Below are positions 34,721 to 46,050 of a stretch of DNA of 64,000 bases, piece by piece. The stretch comes from Wurfbainia villosa (taxonomy: Eukaryota; Streptophyta; Magnoliopsida; Zingiberales; Zingiberaceae): contig CM045993.1 in assembly GCA_025175895.1 (NCBI GenBank), positions 51,092,621-51,156,620 of the forward strand, in the 5' to 3' direction. How positions within the stretch are numbered: the stretch's first letter is position 1; the number at the start of each line of letters is the position of its first letter. The notes under the pieces were generated by a model. The model did no database searches, was not told the origin of the DNA, and saw only the letters and a program-made list of their open reading frames with translations. A program made the translations under genes and the position numbers.

Positions 34721-36202
34721 ATCCTTCAGTGGGTCAACCAAGTTCCAAACTTGGTTTTCATACATGGAATCCATTTCCGACTTCATGGCACCAAGCCACT
34801 TATCCCTTTCTGAACTTGTCAGCACTTCTTCATAACTGGTAGGCTCCTCATCATCAATGAGTAACACGTCGTTCGATTCACTTACAAGAAATCCATATCT
34901 CTCAGGAATATTGTGTGTTCTACCAGATCTATGAAGATGTGGTGTTACAATAAGTCCAGCCGATTGCTCATCACTATGAGTTATCGGCTGTTGTGCTTCA
35001 CCAGGTATCTCGTCAATGTCTATTTGAGTCTCTCGAGCCTCCTCAAGCTCGACGACACTCCCACTATTTTCTTGCAAGAGAAACTCTTTCTCTAGAAACA
35101 CAGCATGCCTTGAAACAAACACCTTTTGTTCCACAGGATGATAGAATTTGTAACCCCTTGTTTCCTTAGGGTATCCAATAAATAGACATTTATCAGACTT
35201 AGCATCCAGTTTGTCTGATACAGTCCGCTTCACATAAGCAGGACAACCCCATATCTTCAAGTAAGATACATGAGGTTTCTTACCATTCCATATCTCATAT
35301 GGAGTAGTTGAGACTACCTTGGTAGACATTCTGTTTAACAAGTAAACAGCTGTCTGAAGTGCATAGCCCCAAAAGGACTTGGGAAGAGTCGCATGATTCA
35401 TCATTGACCTGACCATGTCCAATAAGGTCCGGTTACGCCTCTCAGATACACCATTATGCTGTGGTGTATAGGGCGGAGTCCATTGAGACAATATACCATT
35501 GTCTCTTAGGTAATCAAGAAACTCCTGACTCAAGTATTCACCACCTCGATCCGATCGAAGTATTTTAATACACTTGTCATGTTGTTTCTCTACTTCATTT
35601 CTGAACTCTTTGAACCTTTCAAAGGCTTCAGACTTGTGTTTCATCAAGAACACATACCCAAACCGTGAGTGATCATCGGTGAAGGTAATGAAGTAGCTAT
35701 AGCCTCCTAATGCTTGAGTTGACATAGGTCCACATACATCAGTATGTATTAGACCTAGTAACTCTCCCACTCGTTCACCTTTTCCAGTAAAAGGTAACTT
35801 AGTCATCTTACCTTTTAAGCATGATTCGCATGTATCGTATGAATCCAATTCAAACGATTCCAGAATTCCACATCGGTGTAATTCGGACATGCGTTTCTTG
35901 CTTATATGGCCAAGACGACAATGCCACATATAGGAGTCTATGTGATTATCCTTTCGAGCACGCGTGTTGCTCGCTTCGATATTGAAAATGTCACTGGATA
36001 CGTCCAACGTATAAATGCCATTACTCAAAGTTCCAGTTCCATAAAGTACGCCATTCAAAGTTATATAACAACAATTGTTACTAAACGTCAAATGGAAACC
36101 ATTTCTATTTAAACAGGAAATAGAAACAATGTTCTTTATTAGAGAAGGAACATAATAGCAATTGTCCAGTTCCAAGACTAGTCCACTAGGGAGCTTCAGC
36201 AA
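34721..36202 (-). pseudogene. Protease end, integrase and RT start of element I, open frame
   Basis: The frame stays open from after the nonsense codon at 36248 to about 34720. The pre-integrase zinc region is MWHCRLGHISKKRMSELH with DTCESCLKGKM. The integrase triad positions are all present: Asp in IHTDVCGPM, Asp in RSDRGGEY and Glu in NGVSERRNR. The C-terminal region is KLDAKSDKCLFIGYPKETRG. The acidic spacer and the RT start (SSERDKWLGAMKSEMDSMYE) follow. The reading is lost at about 34725 after WNLVDP. In I the integrase itself looks undamaged. Confidence 0.9.
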
Positions 36203-37195
36203 ATAAGTTCCGATGGCGACCGCAGCAACCTTTGCTCCATTGCCAACTCAAAAATTTGACTCCCCTCTGACAAGTCTTCTTCTATTCCTTAGCCCCTGTA
36301 TGTCATTACATATATGTGAGCCACACCCAGTATCCAATACCCAAGTGTATAAGGAAATAGAATGACAATCAATAACGAAGATACCTGAAGAGGATGGGGC
36401 ATCGGATGCCTTCTTCTTCATGGACTCAAGATAAATCTTGCAGTTTCTTCGCCAGTGGCCTTCCTTGCCACAGTGATGGCAAGTGCCCTTTTGCGCTGGT
36501 TCCGCCTTCTTTGCCTTTTTGTTCTTTCCTTTCTTCTGTTCTTTTGCCTTCCTCTTAGAACCTTTCCTTGAGGAATCAACTAACAGAACCGCCTTCTCCT
36601 CATGCTTCACAGAAGGCTCCACAGTCTTCAGCATATTGAGGAGCTCGGGAATGGTGGATTCCAATTTGTTCATCCGATAGTTCATCACAAATTGCGAGAA
36701 ACTCTTGGGCAAACAATGCAGAATTAAGTCAATACTTAACTCATGATCCATCACAAAACCGAGGGTAGCTACCCGCTCGATATACCCGTTCATCTTTAGC
36801 ACAAACTGCACTATAGACGAACCTTCTTGCATCTTCGTGGTGAAGAGGAGCCTAGAGACCTCGAACCTTTCGGATCTCGCTTGCTCATCGAACAACTCAT
36901 GAAGATGGAAGACCATAGTATTAGCATCCATATGCTCATGCTGCTTTTGCAGCTCAGGTACCATCGCCGCTAGCATGATGCAACTCGCCAGCTCAGAATC
37001 TGCCACATGCTTTTGATAGACCAACATTTGGTCTGGAGTTGCATCGTCCTTAGGACGGTCAGGAAGAGGCTCTTCAAGGACATATGCAAGCTTTTCCTCC
37101 TTGAGAACAATTCTCAGGTTTCTAAGCCAGTCCAGGAAGTTAGGCCCAGTCAGTTTGTTTGAATCCAAAATAGTGCGCAAATTCAAAGACGTCAT
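36203..37195 (-). pseudogene. gag and protease of element I, single nonsense codon
   Basis: Gag starts at ATG 37195 (MTSLNLRTILDSNKLTGPNF). The TTG at 37201 is in frame but less likely. The full gag core is present, including the ERVATLGFVMDHELSIDLIL block missing from A and H, a lysine-rich tail and an intact knuckle CHHCGKEGHWRRNC (CX2CX4HX4C). The protease motif VLDTGCGSHICN follows in frame. A TGA at 36248-36250 after GESNF stops it, and the same frame resumes directly beyond. One base change is enough to explain the stop. Confidence 0.92.
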
Positions 37196-38466
37196 GATCA
37201 ATTTATTGACCTAGAAATACAAAACGAGCATATATGAGAAAATGATTTTTAAAATGCATCAATATACATTTATAAATCCCATTCATTTTTCGAATTTCAA
37301 AAACCCCAAAATCACTTCGGGAGATCGTAGGTCCATCTCCGAATGGGCTGATATCCATCATAGTTATGAACAACCTTGGAGAGAGTCCAACAAGCCATTC
37401 ATAACTACGACGGTAGGTATCAACTATACCGATTGCATATCACGTATATGCAACTATCACAATGTGCTATCAACTAATTGAATGTTCACACATACATCGG
37501 GTTGTTAACACATTAACAAGTATGCATCATATGCATAGCACCCAACTTCACCTCCCTTTACATCGACCTTGGAGAGAGTCCAACAAGCCGATGCTCCAGG
37601 TTAAAGCCAACCCATTAATCGGGAAATAGTTTTAATATGGTTAGAGCGCATTCAACCAATTAGCCCAGTTTGGAGAGAGTCCAACAACCAAAGCTAACGA
37701 TTGACCTCTAACTCTTACCATATTAGTATTAAACTATTCCATGGTTTGAACATGTTCGGGTTCGAGCCGGGCTTGGAGAGAGTCCAACAACCCAAACAAG
37801 AAACGGAACTCTGGTTCTAACCATATTAATGGAAGGTGTAGGCTTTAATATTGTTTAAGGGTTTTTATGTCTCATCCTCTTTGCATGCAAATAACTATTA
37901 TCTACATGACATGGCATACATGACATACATCTATATGTCACGACACGCATGGCATAATGTTATGCATCTAATTCAATTACATGGCATACAATTATGTCAT
38001 GTATATATTTCCTTATATGTCATAACTATTTATAGAAATAAAATATGTTTAAGATTTGATTCTCCAAATCAAATCATAATTAAATTAGGAAACAAATTTC
38101 CAAATCTAATCACATATTTTATTCATGGAATTATTTGATTAAGGAAAATCTATTTAGGAAACCAATTTCCTAAATCATTAAAACTACTTATGGAAATAAA
38201 ATATTTTAAGATTTGATTTCCCAAATCAAATCATTATTAAATTAGGAAACAAATTTTCAGAATCTAATCAAATATTTTATTTATGGAAAATATCAATTTC
38301 CATAAATACTTCCAACTTTCCAAAAGTGGAAGATTTCCATAAATACTTCTAGACTTTCCAAAATTGAAAAATTTCCATAAATACTTCTAAATTTCCAAAA
38401 TTAGAAAATTTCCAGAAATACATTATGACTATCGCAAAACCATTTTTACGATTATGTCAAAACACA
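37196..38466 (-). other. Untranslated leader of I with four small hairpins
   Basis: It is collinear with the H leader. TTGGAGAGAGTCCAA recurs at 37376-37390, 37569-37583, 37670-37684 and 37773-37787, all four copies intact. The spacing (about 193, 101 and 103 bases) matches H (193, 101 and 102). AT-rich TTTCCA/TGGAAA repeats occupy about 38010-38420. Confidence 0.8.
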
Positions 38467-38485
38467 ACCTGGGCTCTGATACCAC
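38467..38485 (-). promoter_or_regulatory. Primer-binding site of element I
   Basis: The minus strand reads GTGGTATCAGAGCCCAGGT, the same as in H. Confidence 0.85.
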
Positions 38486-40706
38486 TATTGAGTTTCCGGC
38501 ACCGCGGCGTGTGTGTGTTCGATCACGTTTCGTAAACATGAATACAGCGGAAGCAATAAAAATAATAAATCTACATTTATTACAACACACACAACACACG
38601 CATGCATATTACAACAAGTGTAGACATAACCGTAAATTTAATTTTGCAATAAAAGGAAATTTATCTACGTTATACCTTTCGTATGACGTGTAGCGGGAAC
38701 GGCATCAACCGGAATGATCCTCACTAGAATCGTCTCTATCCGTATCCACGCCGAGTTCCTCAGGATGACTTCGCTAAGTCACGAGCTTCGTCTTCGTACG
38801 GGTTACTAGCCTCGTGTTGAAGACGACGTGATCGAGAGATGATCACGATCCGAATCCAAATTCGGATCCTAATACGAGTTCTCAAAACTCCTTTCTCCGG
38901 AGAGGTATTCGTCAACCGATTTACGAATCCTTCATCCTCCACCTCAGAGGATTACCGGAGATCGAATCCCCGGTAAGTTAGCCACTGTCGGAGCTCTAAC
39001 CGTCGTCCAAACGACGCTCCGACGAGAGGAGAAGAAGCTGTCCAGAAAACTGGACAGCTTGGTGGAGGAGTAGGCGCCGGCCAAAACAAGGAAGCCAAGT
39101 GCTCACCTTTTCACCGAGGCCTAGGAAGATCACCGGAGGGTCGCCGGAGGGTTCACCGGCTGAAGCTTGGATGCCGGCAAGGACTTGGACGGTGACACAA
39201 AAGCTGGGCGGCGGCACAAGGGGGTTGGGCGCCGAAATCTCCAAGGATGAGGTGGGCGGCAACCTTAGGGCAAGGGTTTTTGGATTAGGGCTTAATTATC
39301 CCTTAAGCCCTCTTTTATAGAGAACTACTTCTCTTAATAGTTATTGGATCATAACCATTAGGCCCGTTAACCCGCTCCATTAAGATAAGTTAAAATAAAC
39401 AAAACCATGATGGTTTATTTTAAGTTAAAACGAACTGAACCAACTTTTGGTTTATTCGTTTAAAATAAACCAAACCCTTTGGTTTATTCTCATCCATTTG
39501 ATTACAACCAAACCATTTTGGTTCATCCATTACGTCTTCATAAGACACGGCCTATCCACGCTTCCATTGCGACTGAAACGATTTCATGCTCTCTTTATGT
39601 TTGGTCCAACCAAACCTAGTTTCTCTCGGTCTGAGAATCCCATTCTCAAGCTAGTTTTAAATCCTTTGGATTACGCTCGTTGTGCATGTGACCAAATAGG
39701 TTCTCGGTTTATGTTGGCCATCTATAATTAACCATTAATTATAGAACGATCATGAGTGGCACCTAGTAGTACATCATGATCCCCAATTAACCAAAAAGAT
39801 CAACGGTTGATCCATAACTATTTCTGAAACCCTTCAGTAGCTCGAATGAATCGTGCCCCATTCCCTTCACTCATCTTATACCCACTTGGTTCAGGACATG
39901 GTCTATTGTGTCAGTCCCCACTAGGCTGACTACGTCACACCTAGCCCAAGTATCATTTCCTCGTCCCTACGGATTCTAGTTACTCCACATGTATCGAAGA
40001 GTACCTTACTCTAAACATGTAATGCTTTGGCCAAAGACTTTAGTAACAATCCGACGAGGTCATGGTATACATCTCCTCGCAAGGAGTGGTGAATCCTTTA
40101 TAGGCTATTCAAACACCTTCGATCACTTCGACTTATACCCAATCATCCCGGGTCCACATCTCCTTAGAGATGCTTGCTTAAGATGTCAAAGCATAAGTCT
40201 CTATGATCAAGATGACTTGAATACCGCAAGTCAAAGGAACATCATACTTAAGACACAGTAAGAACTTCATTGACATATCTATATATTCAGAGAACCATAT
40301 GAAGTCTTACGGCTGATCACTCCAATGAACTAGTTACCATAACTAGCATCCACGATTAACTCCAGACATCACTATGTCTCCAGCCAGTGAGAATCAGCTG
40401 CTTGGATACACCAAGGAGTATACCTCGTGCTAGTCTCGACAGAATTGATGGTGTCCAAATCCATCAATTCATCGACTAGGGATAATTCCGATACATCACA
40501 ATTACACATGTAGAGATACTCACTAGTTGTGATCCAATCACAAATTCTCTCATGCTGTGAATCGTATCGTGGATATTCAGTAAATGAGTTTAAGATCCAA
40601 TCAAATACATAAAACATGTATACTCAAATAGTGAATCTTCATTTATCATATAAATGGTTCATACATAAGGCGATTGCCTTAGGACATCTCTCATATATTA
40701 CTAACA
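38486..40706 (-). repeat. 5' LTR of element I
   Basis: TATTGAGTTTCCGGCACC (first bases TG changed to TA) to ATATATTACTAACA on the plus strand, TATA box at 39312-39320 on the minus strand. It is followed at once by GAATC and the displaced end of the H LTR, which makes the last 74 bases look like a tandem repeat. Confidence 0.92.
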
Positions 40707-40711
40707 GAATC

Positions 40712-40780
40712 TTCATTTATCATATAAATGGTTCATACATAAGGCGATTGCCTTAGGACATCTCTCATATATTACTAACA
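40712..40780 (-). repeat. Displaced end of the H 5' LTR
   Basis: TTCATTTATCATATAAATGG through ATATATTACTAACA is the last 69 bp of the H LTR, cut from 31062 by element I. AAGTG, the right duplication of H, follows at 40781-40785. Confidence 0.9.
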
Positions 40781-40785
40781 AAGTG
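40781..40785. repeat. Target-site duplication of H, right copy
   Basis: AAGTG repeats 21766-21770. Confidence 0.85.
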
Positions 40786-41288
40786 GAGATTATCTTGACT
40801 TTCCTCGAAGCTGGAATTTGAACAGCAGTTGAACTGGCTGGTTGAACTGATGCCCAGGATTTTCAACTGCATCAAGAGTTAGCTCAAAAATGACATTGAA
40901 ATAAGTGTTTTCAACAGCTACCAACCGTCTAATCTCGACATATACCTTCCATGGGATGTCTTAGTCGGATCGTTGCCTAAGGACGTCACCGTACCAAGGA
41001 CTCGACCTTACTTACACTTACTCACACGAGCTTACCTCAAGCTTTACCTTTGTAGCTTTTGCTTCCGGTCTCCACCTGATTTCTTTGGCTCCTTCCGAAG
41101 TCCTCCCGGTGTCGCCCAACCACCACGGTTTCTCAACACGAGAACCTTCGGGTGTCACCGAACCTTTAGCTTTAGCTTAGCATTCCTGCACACTTCATTC
41201 AACTCATGAGATAATGATATAAGCTTAACTTTGTGTCTTTGCCATAATCAAAATATAGATTCGATTATCTGGTGCCCCTGCATCAACA
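40786..41288 (-). repeat. Element F 3' LTR, second piece (LTR start)
   Basis: On the minus strand the LTR starts TGTTGATGCAGGGGCACCAG at 41288, then AAAGTTAAGCTTATATCATT. This matches the start of the D LTR (44932 onward, TGTTGGTACAGTAGGCACC). Joined with 21218-21770 the LTR is about 1.06 kb, close to the 1118 bp of the D 5' LTR. Confidence 0.82.
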
Positions 41289-41302
41289 ATCTCCTCCTTT
41301 TT
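41289..41302 (-). promoter_or_regulatory. Polypurine tract of element F
   Basis: The minus strand reads AAAAAGGAGGAGAT directly before TGTTGATG. Confidence 0.75.
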
Positions 41303-42370
41303 GACTTATGGCAAATCGACACAAAGTTAAGGGAAATTTAAAGCATAAGACATAAAACAAATAAAGTAAATGATAAACTCACTTTAAAGAACTCCCCCTT
41401 AACCCTAGGTGAGTTTTGAAAGAAATACTTTAATTGTTTAAATTTAAATTTTTGTGGTACTCCCCCTTAACTTACGCTCTTCTCCCTCTTTTTCCATAAA
41501 TCAAAAATAAGGTCAGGGGTTTTTATAAAAAATAAGGGGTTTGAAAAACATAATAGTATAGCATGCATAAAAAATATGAAATTGAGTCCAAGCATGCATC
41601 TCTAACTTGGTTAAATTGGTTCGAGGTTTTATCCCTCTGCACCAACAATTTAATAGGTTTTTGAAACATTTTTAATTTCCAAAATACTTATAAGTGAATT
41701 TTTAAGGAAAACTTTAAAGACTTTGTGATATAACTCTTAGGATTAGTTTTCTCTCCCCCTTAGTCAAATATATAAGGTATAAGAGAGTTAGGGGGCGCTA
41801 AACTTTGGCCTAGAGAGTTGTATACTTAGTATTTGCCAATTATAATTATTCGTTTAAGCGCAATAGTTGAAAGAATAGACATCTTTTTGAAAAAGTTATG
41901 TATTTTATAATTATTCCTTAATCATCTCACCCATTCTATGTGTCTCAGATTTGTTCGCCTTATATGTTATGTGAGATGATTTAAACTTAATTAAAGTTAG
42001 TCAACCTTGGCTTAGATTCATATTTAACCCTAAGCTCGTCAAGTAACCTTTTCGAGAAATTGACTTCCAGGTCGTGGCAAGACACATGGGCCTTCTTTAA
42101 TCGGAACAACGACCACTTCCTTAGACAAAGCCAAGTTCAGGAAAATGATAACTTGAGTCACTTAAGACTACTTCCTGGTCTAATTAGTTTAGGATATGGC
42201 GAGGTAGCTTCAGCTAGTTCCACTCGGTCAAGTGCACCAAGCTAGATACGCCTTATCTAGCTCGAATACATGAGACTTCTCACCGCGTCTTGATACTATG
42301 TTGTCAAGAGTTGACTAACTATTTGCCCTATCTAGCTATTCTAAAAGGTAAAACAAAAAGATTGATGATG
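41303..42370 (-). other. Non-coding region of F where pol is expected
   Basis: Just after gag (about 42050-42200) the sequence matches the gag-pol linker of D (about 48010-48150, CTTCCTTAGACAAAGCCA on the plus strand here). Instead of protease and the rest of pol it then passes into AT-rich sequence with AAGGGGGAG runs like a SIRE 3' untranslated region, and reaches the purine tract. No pol motif is seen on either strand. Confidence 0.65.
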
Positions 42371-42815
42371 CTAAGGTATCGGGTATACTATTTTGGTATT
42401 AGCTCTCCCTGGACCATTGAACCAATATGGTCTATCCAAAAAATGGACTTGATCCTGGGGAATCCAATACCTATTGGTCCTTATATGTGAGTTTAAGAGA
42501 GTTTTAGGGACCCAAGCTTGGACTCGTTGATGACTATGATTTATGATAGACATATAAGATCTATTCGTAGTCTTTGGACTAAACTCGAGTCCAACTCTAT
42601 TGTACATGACTCTCTGAGTTCCAAGAAGTCGGTTAAGATTCTTGGATCCCGTCGAGAACTTGTCCAATCGAGCCTCGAGCTCTTGGACTTGTCCTTTCAA
42701 GAGTGAGTTCTCACCTTCGAGTTTTTCAACTCGAGTTGAGTCCTCCTCTCGAACTTGACTAGTCGAAGAGGTTAGGGTGACCTCTTGCTTGAGGGTTTCA
42801 ACCTCTTCAAGCAAG
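42371..42815 (-). pseudogene. gag C-terminal part of element F
   Basis: The frame carries a predicted coiled coil (EEVETLKQEVTLTSSTSQVR and VEKLEGENSLLKGQVQELEA) and the SIRE gag tail (VQAWVPKTLL, NRYWIPQDQVHFLDRP). It is closely similar to D residues from about 47450 to 47900. It joins, across element E, to the gag part at 59557. No stop lies inside this piece. Confidence 0.85.
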
Positions 42816-42820
42816 GATTT
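42816..42820. repeat. Target-site duplication of E, left copy
   Basis: GATTT precedes the E LTR and is repeated at 59552-59556. Confidence 0.85.
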
Positions 42821-44625
42821 TGAAGGGAGAAGCTTCACTTCCCACTTCAACTTGGTCGCTTGTGCATGACGATCCCATATACGTCCCTGGATTAAAAAAA
42901 ATTAATCCAAGACGATGAAGGATTACCCAAGCAACTGATCCATCGTCATGTTATTCGATTAGAGTGGTCACTTGAACAAACTTATTGTTCAAGCAACCTA
43001 CCTCTTTTCTTTGATTAGCCACGGATTAGACGATGTATGGATCGCCAGTTTTTGTGTTTATCTTCAGGGTCCAAGTAAATTAGCCACATGCAAATATAAA
43101 GAAACAAAAGGAAACGAAAACAAGAATTATACCTCTTGTTTATCTCTTGGTCTTCTATTGTATGTCCTATCCTCCTCTTGAACGTTGTGTGGGCAACGAT
43201 CCTCAAAGAGTTGAAGCTTCCTAGATCACATTCTACCCTTCCTTGCTCACTCCGAAAAAAGGGGAAGAATAAAATAAAACTTCTTCTCCTATCTAGAACC
43301 GACCACCAAGCCACCAACTTGGTTGTTGCCGCCGGCCAAGGAGAGGAAGAAGGAGATAGAGTGGGCGCCGGCCAAGAGCTCCAATGGAAGAAGGAGCTGC
43401 CCTAGGAAAGGAGAAGCTAACCAAGATCAAAGGAGAAGAAGAAACCCTTATCCTTTTCTTGTGTTTCTGCCGGTCCTAAGGGAGAAGCCAAACAAGTTGC
43501 CGCCCCACCCTTGAAACTCCAAACCCTAGCTCTCCAAAATAACTCTTGCCGCCCAAGCCAAGGGAAGCAAAACGCTAATCTCCCAAAAGATATATCACGC
43601 CCAAGCCCTAAGACCTCCTTTTATAGAGCTAGGCTTAAGCCTCCTTTCAATCTCCACCGTCAAATCTAGAGATTTAATCTCCACCGTCGGATCTAGAGAT
43701 TTAATCTCCACCGTCGGATCTAGGCTTCATGAGGGTTTTAATAGGCTACAATAGGGACCATGAGGAGGAGTTGAATCTTGGCAACCCAATGGATCTAGCC
43801 CACATAAAGTCCGATCCATTAATGATAATCCATTCCACTAGAGGATTATCATTGATCTACCTCACCAACCCCCATAAATAAATATGGGCTCCATATATTA
43901 ATTGTACAAATATCTCCCCGTGTTTAAGATATTGAATGCCCGTCAATTAATTAATTTACTGACAATTAATTAATCAATATCTAACTCCATGAGTAGTACC
44001 ACTCAACCTTATCATGTCGGACCAATTCAACCTGCAGGATTTACATGATGAACCTTATGAGCTCCTCAAGGGGATATCATCATCCTAATATATAGGACAC
44101 AGTTTCCTCCTATAATCAACGACACACCATGTAAATAATATCATTTCCCAACTTACCAAGCCTATCGATTTACTCTATAAATCTCACCCATTAGTAAATC
44201 AAAGAAATAAATACTATGTACATGTACCCGTTATTATATCGAGATTAAGAGCATGTAGACCATAATATCTGAGTTCCGATTCAATTATGTAGTTAACAAT
44301 AAATTGAATCACCTCTAAGTCGGTCCTGCTCAATACACACAAAGTGTACTAGTATAATTCTATGGTCAAGACAAACCGATACCAAATTACACTACAACCA
44401 TACCAATGGTTTGTCCAAAACCATCTTGGTTGTGAGCCTTTACTTATACTCTACAAGGAACTGATAACATGATCTCCCGTGTGACACTACACACCATGTT
44501 ATCTACAATGTAATGTATCAGACAATATGCATAACCATAAATATGCAAAAAATGATCATGTGATATTTATTTCAAAAATAAAGATGTTCATACAAAAGAT
44601 AAACTTTTCAGTATACATCTAAACA
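42821..44625 (-). repeat. 3' LTR of element E (1.8 kb)
   Basis: TGAAGGGAGAAGCTTCAC to GTATACATCTAAACA on the plus strand. It contains about three units of the 27-bp repeat (about 43655-43725) and a TATA box (CTATAAAAG on the minus strand) at 43618-43626. Confidence 0.9.
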
Positions 44626-44636
44626 ATCTCCCACTT
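44626..44636 (-). promoter_or_regulatory. Polypurine tract of element E
   Basis: The minus strand reads AAGTGGGAGAT next to TGTTTAGATGTATACTG. Confidence 0.85.
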
Positions 44637-44658
44637 ATACTAAAAGACTATACTGTCC

Positions 44659-44931
44659 TCATACTTCCATACATCTGATTCCCATTCCCACCACATGCCT
44701 ATCAAAGCTCTCGCTAGAAGGGCCTTAGTGAAACGATCTACCAGGTCATCCTCTGATGCAATCTAGGCGACAACAACTTCTACCCATTTTATGATCTCTC
44801 GTATCAGGTGGTACTTGCGCTCTATGGGTTTACTTTTCTTATGGGCTCGTAGTACCTTCGAGTTTGCAACTGCACCAATGTTATCACAATAAATTGTGAT
44901 AGTTTTGGGCAAACCATGAATCACATCCAAG
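44659..44931 (-). pseudogene. RNase H C-terminal part of element E
   Basis: Too broken for a long frame, but it reads LDVIHGLPKTITIYCDNIGA, then KYHLIREIIKWVEVVVA, a stop, and RFTKALLARAFDRHVVGMG to a stop at 44659-44661. The catalytic Asp of YCDN is kept. The fragment ends at CCAAG, where D is inserted, and continues at 53107. Confidence 0.85.
44927..44931. repeat. Target-site duplication of D, left copy
   Basis: CCAAG precedes the D LTR and is repeated at 53102-53106. Confidence 0.88.
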
Positions 44932-46049
44932 TGTTGGTACAGTAGGCACCTAAGTCGAACCTGATTTTTGATTATAGAAAACGATACAAAGTTAAGCTCA
45001 TGTTATTATCTCACGAGCTGAATCGAGTGTGCAGTAAATTGCTATAGCTGGAGCTGAAGGCTAGCGACACCCGGAGGAAGCCGCGGTGGTCGGGCGACAC
45101 TCGAGTGACTTCAGAGGGAGCCAAAGGAATCGAGTGGAAGGCCAGAAGCAAAAGCAACATGTAAGTATCGAGGTAAGCTCGTGTGTGCAAGCATAAGTGA
45201 GGTCGTATCCTTTTTACGGGGATGATCTTAAGCGTAGATCCGACCAAAGACATCCCATAGATGTTCTAGGTCGAGATCGGATGGTCGGAGGCCGTCAAAA
45301 TAATGTTTTTGTTAAGCTAAACCGCGCTACCAAGGACTCGACCGCCGCCAATCACGATCATTGTTGGAGGTTAGCACTCGACCGATGTCTTTGCCATCAC
45401 GATCGATGATGGCCATCAGTCGACTGATGGTCAATGATCAGATTCGAGGAGTCAAGGCTTATCACCCCATTTCAAGGAGATTGGTGCTCAATTGTGATTG
45501 GCTAGGGTTCCTCTCAAAAAGGGGCTCAAAGGCTATAAAAGGAGGGCCAAACCTAGGGTTTCTTAATCAATTCTAAGTGCTCAAAAGCCTCCGCAATGCT
45601 GCGACTCTCCGACAACTCTACAACAACGAAGTGCTGCCAACAACCCTAGTTTAAGTCCTATCTTCGAGTTGTTGGTATAATCTTGTCTTGTCATTTCTTT
45701 TAATTTTGCAATTAGTTTGTTAATCGAGGCTTTCTATCGTTGCATTTTCATTTTAATAGAAGAGAGGGTTTGTCTCTCTATCTTGTGCTTCGAAAGTTTT
45801 TTTTTGTAATCGTAAACTCCTACCTCCAACGAGGAGGAGTGTTTTAGTGAATTGCCCTCCGTACATGGTCTAGGACCGTTAGGGCCTTGGAGTAGTAGCC
45901 GAAGGCTATGAACCAAGTAAAAAACTATTTGTCTCTTTTAGTTTTTATTTACATTTCCACTGCGTATATTTGTCTTGAAACGAATTCGAAAGAAAAAGTT
46001 TTTTATTCGCTATTCACCCCCCCCTCTAGCGAACCACATCGATCCAACA
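44932..46049 (+). repeat. 5' LTR of element D
   Basis: It starts TGTTGGTACAGTAGGCACC and ends TCTAGC...GATCCAACA with the C-rich run near its end, TATA box at 45534-45540. Two spots (about 45318-45400 and 45588-45650) differ strongly from the 3' LTR while the rest is nearly identical. Confidence 0.92.
45534..45540 (+). promoter_or_regulatory. TATA box in 5' LTR of D
   Basis: TATAAAA in AAAGGCTATAAAAGGAGGG. It is repeated at 52588-52594 in the 3' LTR. Confidence 0.7.
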
Positions 46050-46050
46050 A

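Larger units (their letters stand above)
31063..40706 (-). mobile_element. Element I: Angela-like copia (family A), youngest of this family here
   Basis: The LTRs are 31063-33274 and 38486-40706, with a complete internal region between and GAATC on both sides. LTR mismatch is about 2-3 percent over the first 330 bases by eye, lower than in H, its host. Gag, protease and integrase are one frame with a single nonsense codon. RT and RNase H carry a dense set of small changes. It retains both blocks that A and H have lost, so it represents the fuller form of the family. Confidence 0.93.
21771..40780 (-). mobile_element. Element H: Angela-like copia (family A), hosts element I
   Basis: The LTRs are 21771-23974 and 28915-31062 plus 40712-40780, the second one split by element I. 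The coding region on the minus strand is collinear with A and I but decayed. Both ends are flanked by AAGTG. The LTR pair differs at roughly 5 percent over the first 330 bases by eye. H shares the gag and RNase H deletions of element A, has lost half its zinc knuckle and has a changed protease motif. Confidence 0.92.

Noticed and set aside
40973..41209. Frame of 78 residues between H and the F internal region
   Set aside because: The interval is the start of the F LTR on the minus strand, so the plus-strand frame is incidental.
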